Source of the DNA: Clostridiales bacterium
Lineage (GTDB): Bacteria > Bacillota > Clostridia > Tissierellales > Sedimentibacteraceae
Reading direction: 5' to 3'
NCBI GenBank assembly: GCA_003497505.1
Contig: DNNV01000041.1
Location: forward strand, 4,195 to 13,384
DNA length: 9,190 nucleotides
Shown: positions 1 through 5,306 of the stretch, piece after piece
Position numbering within the stretch: the first letter of the stretch is position 1
Layout: each line of letters begins with the position of its first letter
Translations under genes and position numbers: made by a program
The notes under the pieces: generated by a model
Told to the model about the DNA's origin: nothing
Databases searched by the model: none
Seen by the model: only the letters and a program-made list of their open reading frames with translations

Positions 1-348
1 CAAGGTTTATTACTCACAATTCAAAAGCCGTCTTCTCATCAATTGTCGATTCAGAAATCTGTTCGTATAAGATATTTAAATTGTTGATGTCAAATATACT
101 AGAATTCTCATTATTGCTGTAATGTGATATTCTTACTTTAGATACATATAATAAATACAAGAACTTTTATGTTTTATATTTACTAAAGATGTCTTTGCAT
201 TTCTGATCGATAATTACTATTAATAGAGCTATCGTTTCACTTCTTATCTAATTCTCTATATTGTACCATCTTTAACATTATTTCACCATAAGTATAACAA
301 AAAAGATAGAAAAATAACAAGTTCTATTTAGTGCATTAATATTTTATC
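1..348. other. AT-rich intergenic stretch with a possible decayed minus-strand reading frame
   Basis: No intact gene is visible here. On the minus strand one frame stays open from 247 down to a TGA at 14-16 apart from a single TAA at 167-169. The part after that TAA (160 down to 14, 48 codons) contains protein-like text such as SSIFDINNLNILYEQ, and the part before it contains LLIVIIDQKCKDIFSKYK. There is no ATG in frame and no family I recognise. It may be the remnant of a gene that once followed the promoter-like site at 291-320, or chance openness in AT-rich DNA. Confidence 0.3.
291..320 (-). promoter_or_regulatory. Possible sigma-A promoter reading leftward
   Basis: On the minus strand TTGTTA (315-320) lies 18 bases before TATACT (291-296). 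The -10 box is good and the -35 box matches 4 of 6. It sits just past the terminator of the rlmD operon and points into the possibly decayed reading frame at 14-247. In DNA this AT-rich a chance match is quite possible. Confidence 0.3.
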
Positions 349-388
349 AAAAAAAGAAAAACGTGAAAGTCATATCATTCTTTCACGT
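349..388 (-). terminator. Intrinsic terminator of the ptsI-flavodoxin-rlmD operon
   Basis: On the minus strand ACGTGAAAG (380-388) pairs perfectly with CTTTCACGT (361-369) around a 10-base loop. The T-rich run TTTTCTTTTTTT (349-360) follows directly. It begins 42 bases after the rlmD stop codon, the expected place for the end of the operon. Confidence 0.85.
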
Positions 389-430
389 CAAAATACATTT
401 TTATTTAAAATGCTGCGACCCCACTATTTA

Positions 431-1792
431 TCAAGCTTCCAAGCGTTGCAACAGGATTATGGTCTCTACATGATACGTCATCGGAAACATATCCACACAC
501 TGAACCTTCTCCACCCTATACCCATTCTCCAAAAACACCGGCAAATCCTTTGCCAGGGATGTTGGTTTGCAGGAGATGTAGATGAAGGTTTCCGGTTTGT
601 AGTCAATTATCTTTTGGATGGCCTTTGGGTGGATGCCTTCACGGGGTGGGTCAAGGACTATGATGTCGGGGGTGTCCTGGAGGTCATCTATTTTTTTGAG
701 GACGTCGCCGGCTATAAAGGTGCAGTTGTCCAGGTTGTTGAGCTTTGTGTTTTCGTTGGCCTTTTCAACGGCTTCCTCCACTATTTCGATGCCTATTACC
801 TTTTTTGCGGTAGGGGCAAGTATCTGGCCTATGGTTCCTGTGCCGGAATAAAGGTCAAATATGGTTTTGTCCTTTGTTGTTCCTATGAAGTCTCGCACTA
901 TAGAGTACAGCTTTTCTGCACCCAGAGAGTTCGTCTGGAAGAAGGAGAAGGATGAAATGTTGAATTTTAATCCTAATAGCTCTTCCACTATGGTGTCCTC
1001 GCCGTAGAGAATTTTCTGAGAATCTGCTTTTGCTGCATCGGCTGTTCCATCATATATGGAGTGGGCGATGCATTTTATGATTCCTTTTAAGTCCAGACTG
1101 AGAATCATGTCTGTGAATTCCTTTTCGTTGAGGGTGTCCTGGCTTGATGTAATCAGGTTTATTAATATTTGTCCCGTCTTTTCTGCTTTTCTTACCAATA
1201 GGTATCTTAAAAAGCCAATATTAGTTATTTTATGGTAGTAAGTCTTATTATTTCCTTGGAAATAGTCTAAAATGCGACATAGAATCTGTCGAAAATCGCT
1301 GTCTGCGATGGAGCATTCTGTTGTGGTAACTATGCTGTGAAAGCTGTTTCTTCTGTGCATGCCCAGTGAGAGAGGCCCGTCCTTTATTTCGTCACCGAAG
1401 GAAAATTCCATTTTGTTTCTGTATTCTGTTTCCTTGGGGCTGGGAACGATGGGAAGAAATTCATAGTCTTCCTGCAGTATTCCGTCTAAAATTGATTTTA
1501 CCTGAGATTCCTTGATTTTAAGCTGCTTTTCATAGGGGACATTCTGGTAGGTGCAGCCGCCGCAAAGGTTGAAATGGGGACATTGAGGCTTCTGCTCGTA
1601 GTCGGCAGGTTCTATGACCTCTATTACTTTTGCCTCGGCACTTTCTTTTCTTGACCTGCTTATTTTTGCTCTTACTTTTTGTCCGGGAAGTGCATTTTTG
1701 ATCTTTATTTTTTTGCCCTCGTGAACTGCTGATGCCACGTTGGGGAAATTTAAGTCATTTATGGTTATTTCGATTATATCGTTCTTTTTCAT
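431..1792 (-). CDS. rlmD: 23S rRNA (uracil-C5)-methyltransferase, RlmD/RlmCD type
   Basis: This 453-residue protein is a TrmA/RumA-family enzyme that moves a methyl group from S-adenosylmethionine to C5 of a uridine in 23S rRNA. A TRAM-like RNA-binding domain fills about residues 1-60. Cys71, Cys77, Cys80 and Cys160 have the spacing of the 4Fe-4S ligands of E. coli RlmD. The SAM-binding loop is DLYSGTGTIG (313-322), followed by DPPREG (381-386). Cys408 in ISCKP is the expected nucleophile and Glu443 in HVE the expected base. The start is an ATG with AGGAG five bases upstream. It is the last gene of the ptsI operon, 63 bases after the flavodoxin gene. Firmicutes homologues (RlmCD) can modify both U747 and U1939, and Clostridia often carry several paralogues, so the target base is not certain. 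The family is clear; the symbol is approximate. Confidence 0.93.
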   Translation of the reverse strand: MKKNDIIEITINDLNFPNVASAVHEGKKIKIKNALPGQKVRAKISRSRKESAEAKVIEVIEPADYEQKPQCPHFNLCGGCTYQNVPYEKQLKIKESQVKSILDGILQEDYEFLPIVPSPKETEYRNKMEFSFGDEIKDGPLSLGMHRRNSFHSIVTTTECSIADSDFRQILCRILDYFQGNNKTYYHKITNIGFLRYLLVRKAEKTGQILINLITSSQDTLNEKEFTDMILSLDLKGIIKCIAHSIYDGTADAAKADSQKILYGEDTIVEELLGLKFNISSFSFFQTNSLGAEKLYSIVRDFIGTTKDKTIFDLYSGTGTIGQILAPTAKKVIGIEIVEEAVEKANENTKLNNLDNCTFIAGDVLKKIDDLQDTPDIIVLDPPREGIHPKAIQKIIDYKPETFIYISCKPTSLAKDLPVFLENGYRVEKVQCVDMFPMTYHVETIILLQRLEA

Positions 1793-1815
1793 TTGTGCTC
1801 CTAATAATATATTAA

Positions 1816-1851
1816 ACGACCGCCGCGGGCAGTTGTGCCGGAGGCAGTCGC
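1816..1851 (-). other. GC-rich hairpin between the flavodoxin gene and rlmD
   Basis: On the minus strand CGACTGCC (1843-1850) can pair with GGCGGTCG (1817-1824), with one G-U pair and a further outer G-U pair, around an 18-base GC-rich loop. Only three T follow, then AATATATT. This could be a weak terminator or attenuator, or an RNA-processing or stability element lowering rlmD expression relative to the genes before it. The patch is much richer in GC than other intergenic DNA in the window. Confidence 0.4.
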
Positions 1852-1855
1852 TGTG

Positions 1856-2437
1856 TTACAGGCTCAATAATCTTTCGACCATTTCATTTATTGCCAGTGC
1901 GGCTTCTCTGCCCGGTCTCAGGTTTGAATAATCTCCTGTGTAATGAATCAGACCATAGGCTGGGTAATTCTGCGTGGACAATAAATTTGACGGAACAGGA
2001 ACGGTGGTCATACCAACGTGCTGTCCGAAAATGCTTATGGCATTCAGGCACATGTCTCCGCCACCCTCTGTGGTTCCGCAGGTTGTGAAGGCAAACAGCT
2101 TTTTGCCCCAGAATGCGGCCTCTGACCAGTAAGGCGAGAATGAATCCATAAATGTCTTCATCGCACCCGAAACATTACCGTAATATGTGGGGGAGCCCAT
2201 TATTATAATTTCGCTGTCCAGAAGCTTATCAACCTTTGCTTCCTCTAAGCTCAGCATTTCTTTTTTGTATTGGCCGGCAACTGCAAATTCTTTTGCCAAC
2301 TCCTCGTAATTAGGGTCATTGACTCTTAAAAGCTGTGCATCAGCGCCCTGCTTGCGGAATGCTTCGTAAAATTCCTTTGCCATGAGATAGCTGTTTCCGC
2401 ATACGCTGTGAAACACTATAGATACTTTTCTGCTCAT
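1856..2437 (-). CDS. Flavodoxin-family protein (WrbA-like NAD(P)H-dependent FMN oxidoreductase)
   Basis: This 193-residue cytoplasmic protein has the flavodoxin-like fold. The FMN phosphate loop is HSVCGNS (10-16) after the first beta strand. A second flavin-contacting loop is GSPTYYGNVSGAMKTFMD (81-98), typical of WrbA-type quinone or iron-sulfur flavoproteins. A third is TTCGTTEGGG (118-127). It most likely uses FMN to reduce quinones or similar acceptors; the true substrate cannot be read from the sequence. Its ATG overlaps the ptsI stop in TAATG, and its binding site AGGAGC lies inside the end of ptsI, so the two are probably translationally coupled. The family call is firm; a link to sugar uptake is only suggested by position. 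I give no symbol because WrbA identity is not proven. Confidence 0.85.
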   Translation of the reverse strand: MSRKVSIVFHSVCGNSYLMAKEFYEAFRKQGADAQLLRVNDPNYEELAKEFAVAGQYKKEMLSLEEAKVDKLLDSEIIIMGSPTYYGNVSGAMKTFMDSFSPYWSEAAFWGKKLFAFTTCGTTEGGGDMCLNAISIFGQHVGMTTVPVPSNLLSTQNYPAYGLIHYTGDYSNLRPGREAALAINEMVERLLSL

Positions 2438-4188
2438 TAATTTCTGCTCCTTATTTTACATCTGTTTAAATAGCTTTCGCTTTCGTCCGCGAACAGGCAG
2501 CTCAGGTAATCTTCAACCTCAACCGCCGTTTCCATGTTCAGAGTGCCTTCGGCTATCTTTTCCATTTCTTTTTTATCCAAATTTCTTATTATATATCTTG
2601 AACTGAGTATTGAAGGTGAATTCATGCTGAATTCATCCAGTCCCATTCCTAAAAACACCGGCACCAGCTTGGGGTCTCCGGCAGCCTCGCCGCACATTCC
2701 AACCCATATACCCGCCTTGTGGCCATTGTCTATTATACCCTTTATGAGGCGCAGCAATGCAGGGTGATACTGGCTGTATAAATGTGACAGCCTTGAATTC
2801 ATTCTGTCAACTGCCATTGTATACTGTATGAGATCATTGGTTCCAATGCTGAAAAAATCAACCTCTCTTGCCAATAAATCTGATATGATTGCCGCAGAGG
2901 GTATTTCAATCATAATTCCTATTTCAATATCTTTTTTGAACGGAATTCCTTCCTTTGAAAGCTCCTTCCTTGCCTCGCCCAGTATTTCCTTGGCATCCTT
3001 GAGCTCCCTCATGGTTGAAATCATAGGAAACATTATTTTAACATTGCCGTAAATGCTGGCCCTGAGTATTGCTCTGAGCTGTGTTCTGAAAACATCCACA
3101 TTGCCAAGGCACAGCCTTATGGCTCTGTAGCCCAGGAAGGGGTTCATTTCCTTCGGTATGTCAATATAGGGTACATTTTTGTCTCCGCCTATGTCCAGAG
3201 TCCTTATGATTACGGGCTTATCTCCCATTTTCACGAGAACCTCTTTGTATTCCTCGAATTGTTCATCCTCAGATGGCTGGCTTTGACGGTTCATAAAAAT
3301 AAACTCGCTTCTGAAAAGCCCTATGCCCTCGGCGTCATTTTCCAACACCATATCCACATCGTGGGGAGTTCCTATGTTGGCTGAAAGGTTGACTCTAAAG
3401 CCATCCCTTGAAATTGTGGGAAGCCCTATTTGTTTTTTAAGCTCATTGTTTATTTCGTCTAATCTATCTTTTTTCTGAATGTAGTAAGATAATTGCTTTT
3501 CGTTTGGATTAATCAGTACTTTTCCGGTTTTGCCGTCACATATGACGGTGTCATTATTTTTTATTTTCTGGGTTATATTTTCAAGTCCCACCACTGTGGG
3601 AATTCCCATTATTCTTGCTATAATTGCTGCGTGGGATGTCTTTCCGCCCATTTCTGTTATCATGGCTGCAACCTTGCCTTTTTCAAGCTGTGCGGTGTCC
3701 GAGGGTGTCAAATCCTTGGCAACGATTATTGAATTGCTGTCCAACATTGAATAATCGGCTGTTTCCACACCTGACAGAATATTAATGACCCTGTTCATAA
3801 CGTCCTTAATATCCTCTCCTCTTTCCCTCAGGTATTCATCCTCGATTTTATCAAACATTTTTATGTAATAGTCAGAAACCTCTTTTAAGGAATACTCGGC
3901 ATTTATTTTCTCGTCAAGGATTTTTGATTCCACCTCTGAAATGAATGCTTCGTCCTCCAGCATCATTTCATGGGACTTGAATATCTGAGCTTCCTTTTCA
4001 CCGATTTCGTTAAGGGTTTTTAAATATATTTCATTTAACTGGTCTTTTCCGAGTTCAACTGCATTTCTAAATCTTTCAATTTCTTTCTCAGCATCACTGA
4101 CATAAGTCTTGTTTATATCCATAAATTTTTTTTCAATTACAAAAGCTTTGCCTATTCCAATTCCCGGTGAAACGCCTAAACCCTTCAT
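2437..4188 (-). CDS. ptsI: Phosphoenolpyruvate-protein phosphotransferase (PTS enzyme I)
   Basis: Enzyme I takes the phosphate of phosphoenolpyruvate onto a histidine and passes it to HPr, which feeds the sugar-specific PTS permeases; it works as a cytoplasmic dimer. The protein has 583 residues against about 575 in E. coli. The N-terminal domain holds the HPr-binding helical region (about 30-140) and the phosphohistidine site GGKTSHAAIIAR, with His186. The C-terminal PEP-binding barrel has Arg293 (LFRSEF), Arg329 (RTLDIGGDK), Glu428, the GTNDL segment (449-453, Asp452) and Cys499 (GMCGE). All expected active-site residues are present, and there is no GAF domain, so it is PtsI rather than PtsP. 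It is the first gene of the operon, preceded by the binding site AAAGGAAG and a 7-bp hairpin. No ptsH lies next to it, which is unusual. Confidence 0.97.
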   Translation of the reverse strand: MKGLGVSPGIGIGKAFVIEKKFMDINKTYVSDAEKEIERFRNAVELGKDQLNEIYLKTLNEIGEKEAQIFKSHEMMLEDEAFISEVESKILDEKINAEYSLKEVSDYYIKMFDKIEDEYLRERGEDIKDVMNRVINILSGVETADYSMLDSNSIIVAKDLTPSDTAQLEKGKVAAMITEMGGKTSHAAIIARIMGIPTVVGLENITQKIKNNDTVICDGKTGKVLINPNEKQLSYYIQKKDRLDEINNELKKQIGLPTISRDGFRVNLSANIGTPHDVDMVLENDAEGIGLFRSEFIFMNRQSQPSEDEQFEEYKEVLVKMGDKPVIIRTLDIGGDKNVPYIDIPKEMNPFLGYRAIRLCLGNVDVFRTQLRAILRASIYGNVKIMFPMISTMRELKDAKEILGEARKELSKEGIPFKKDIEIGIMIEIPSAAIISDLLAREVDFFSIGTNDLIQYTMAVDRMNSRLSHLYSQYHPALLRLIKGIIDNGHKAGIWVGMCGEAAGDPKLVPVFLGMGLDEFSMNSPSILSSRYIIRNLDKKEMEKIAEGTLNMETAVEVEDYLSCLFADESESYLNRCKIRSRN

Positions 4189-4200
4189 ATGACTTCCTTT

Positions 4201-4217
4201 TCAGTTTGATAAACTGA
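4201..4217 (-). promoter_or_regulatory. Short hairpin directly against the ptsI ribosome binding site
   Basis: On the minus strand TCAGTTT ATC AAACTGA forms a perfect 7-bp stem with a three-base loop. It ends at 4201, and the binding site AAAGGAAG starts at the next base (4200-4193), followed by GTCAT and the ATG. No T run follows, so it is not a terminator. It could stabilise the 5' end of the mRNA or modulate ribosome access. Confidence 0.5.
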
Positions 4218-4245
4218 CCTTTCTTTTGCAATAATGATAATTCAT

Positions 4246-4275
4246 TTGACAGATACTTTACGCCCAATATATAAT
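4246..4275 (+). promoter_or_regulatory. aroD promoter, plus-strand half of a symmetric bidirectional promoter
   Basis: A perfect -35 TTGACA (4246-4251) and a perfect -10 TATAAT (4270-4275) are separated by 18 bases, a consensus sigma-A promoter. Transcription should start near 4282 and run to aroD, leaving a leader of about 190 bases. The -10 touches the -10 of the ptsI promoter on the other strand. Confidence 0.75.
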
Positions 4276-4305
4276 ATTATATTACTTAAAACAAGCTATT
4301 GTCAA
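4276..4305 (-). promoter_or_regulatory. ptsI operon promoter, minus-strand half of a symmetric bidirectional promoter
   Basis: On the minus strand a perfect TTGACA (4300-4305) and a perfect TATAAT (4276-4281) are separated by 18 bases. The start should lie near 4269, giving a leader of about 80 bases before the ptsI ATG. This half mirrors the aroD promoter exactly about the point between 4275 and 4276. Polymerase can probably occupy only one of the two at a time. Confidence 0.8.
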
Positions 4306-4474
4306 CGGATAATACTGCAATTTCAACATCTTTGTTGGTAATGTTTTCATTGTTGAATTTCCAGTGTTCTGTTTTCGAACATAATTTATCTTTCAAAAAA
4401 TAATTTTTAATACTATTTTTTATTTCATAATTAACTATATTTGTTAAAAACTTATTTTATAAAGGAGCTGTGTG
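4282..4474 (+). other. Long AT-rich leader region of aroD
   Basis: About 190 bases lie between the predicted start and the aroD ATG, with no reading frame I would call a gene. TTCAACA (4322-4328) and TGTTGAA (4351-4357) form an inverted repeat. The first arm can instead pair locally as CAACA TCTT TGTTG (4324-4337), so two folds compete. No known riboswitch class is recognisable. A second, weak promoter (TTTCCA, 16 bases, CATAAT, near 4357-4384) cannot be excluded. Confidence 0.4.
4461..4467 (+). promoter_or_regulatory. Ribosome binding site that decides the aroD start
   Basis: AAAGGAG lies seven bases before the ATG at 4475 but only four before an in-frame GTG at 4472. The spacing and the codon type favour ATG. 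Confidence 0.75.
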
Positions 4475-5230
4475 ATGGAAAATATTCAAATAAAAGAGCT
4501 GGAGTTCACAGCAGGCAATCCTAAAATCTGTGTGCCCCTCACGGGAACAGATGAAGAGCAGATACTGAATGACCTTGAATCTCTTAAATCCCTCGATTTT
4601 GACCTGGTAGAGCTGAGAATTGATCATTATAATCATGTGGAGAATTCTGAAATGGTGGAAAAGCTCCTGGAAGCTGTACGCAATAACTGTGAGAAGCCCG
4701 TGCTTTTCACATTCAGGACAATCCGCGAGGGCGGAGTACATGAAATGACGGAGGAAAAATATTTTGAACTCAACCGCCTCGCTGTTGAAAGCGGTTTTGT
4801 TGATTTAATAGATGTAGAGCTTTTTAGCTCGGAGGAGCAGATAAGAAGTATACTATCTCATGCTCATGAAAAGGGTGTGCTGGTGGTAATGTCCAGCCAT
4901 GATTTTCATGCAACGCCGCCAAAGGATGAAATTGTTAGACGCCTTGTAAAAATGCAGGATTACGGTGCCGATATAACTAAAATAGCGGTGATGCCCAGCT
5001 GTGAGGAGGATGTGCTCGTCCTCATGGAGGCTTCTGTGGAAATGAAAAAGGGAAAGGCCGATCGTCCGTTCATTACGATGTCCATGGGCGCATTAGGGGC
5101 TGTAACAAGGCTCACAGGAGATTTATGCGGATCATGCCTCACCTTTGCATCGCTGCACAAGGCGTCTGCCCCTGGGCAGATGAGTGTAAAAAGCACGAGA
5201 GAGATATTGAATTTGCTGAAAATACAGTAG
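4475..5230 (+). CDS. aroD: 3-dehydroquinate dehydratase, type I
   Basis: This 251-residue enzyme removes water from 3-dehydroquinate to give 3-dehydroshikimate, step three of the shikimate pathway to chorismate and aromatic amino acids. It is the class I, Schiff-base form, a TIM barrel, close in length to the 252-residue Salmonella enzyme. Visible active-site residues are Glu46 and Arg48 (ELRID), Glu86 (REGG), His142 in SSHDF, the Schiff-base Lys169 in ITKIAVMP, Arg212 (TRL), and Ser231 and Gln235 in SAPGQ. All match known catalytic or substrate-binding positions. I chose the ATG over the GTG one codon upstream because of ribosome binding site spacing. The gene stands alone, divergent from ptsI and convergent with ileS, so it is probably a single-gene transcript with no other aro gene in this window. 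Confidence 0.95.
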   Translation: MENIQIKELEFTAGNPKICVPLTGTDEEQILNDLESLKSLDFDLVELRIDHYNHVENSEMVEKLLEAVRNNCEKPVLFTFRTIREGGVHEMTEEKYFELNRLAVESGFVDLIDVELFSSEEQIRSILSHAHEKGVLVVMSSHDFHATPPKDEIVRRLVKMQDYGADITKIAVMPSCEEDVLVLMEASVEMKKGKADRPFITMSMGALGAVTRLTGDLCGSCLTFASLHKASAPGQMSVKSTREILNLLKIQ

Positions 5231-5247
5231 TGCAAAAAAACTCCTAC

Positions 5248-5295
5248 AAATACAAAACGGTATGAATAATAGCTATCCATACCGCTTTTGTATTT
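5248..5295. terminator. Bidirectional intrinsic terminator between aroD and ileS
   Basis: AAATACAAAA plus CGGTATG (5248-5264) pairs with CATACCG, a bulged C, then TTTTGTATTT (5278-5295): 17 base pairs around a 13-base loop. The A-rich and T-rich arms supply a U-rich 3' side on either strand (TTTTGTATTT reading right, CCGTTTTGTATTTG reading left). It lies 17 bases after the aroD stop and 11 after the ileS stop, and so can serve both converging genes. Confidence 0.85.
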
Positions 5296-5306
5296 ACTGT
5301 GTTGTA

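Noticed and set aside
410..955. Plus-strand frame of 181 codons
   Set aside because: It lies antisense within rlmD, whose protein is clearly recognisable; the frame has no ribosome binding site and no family resemblance.
4472..4474. GTG as the aroD start
   Set aside because: It is only four bases after AAAGGAG; the next codon is ATG with seven-base spacing.
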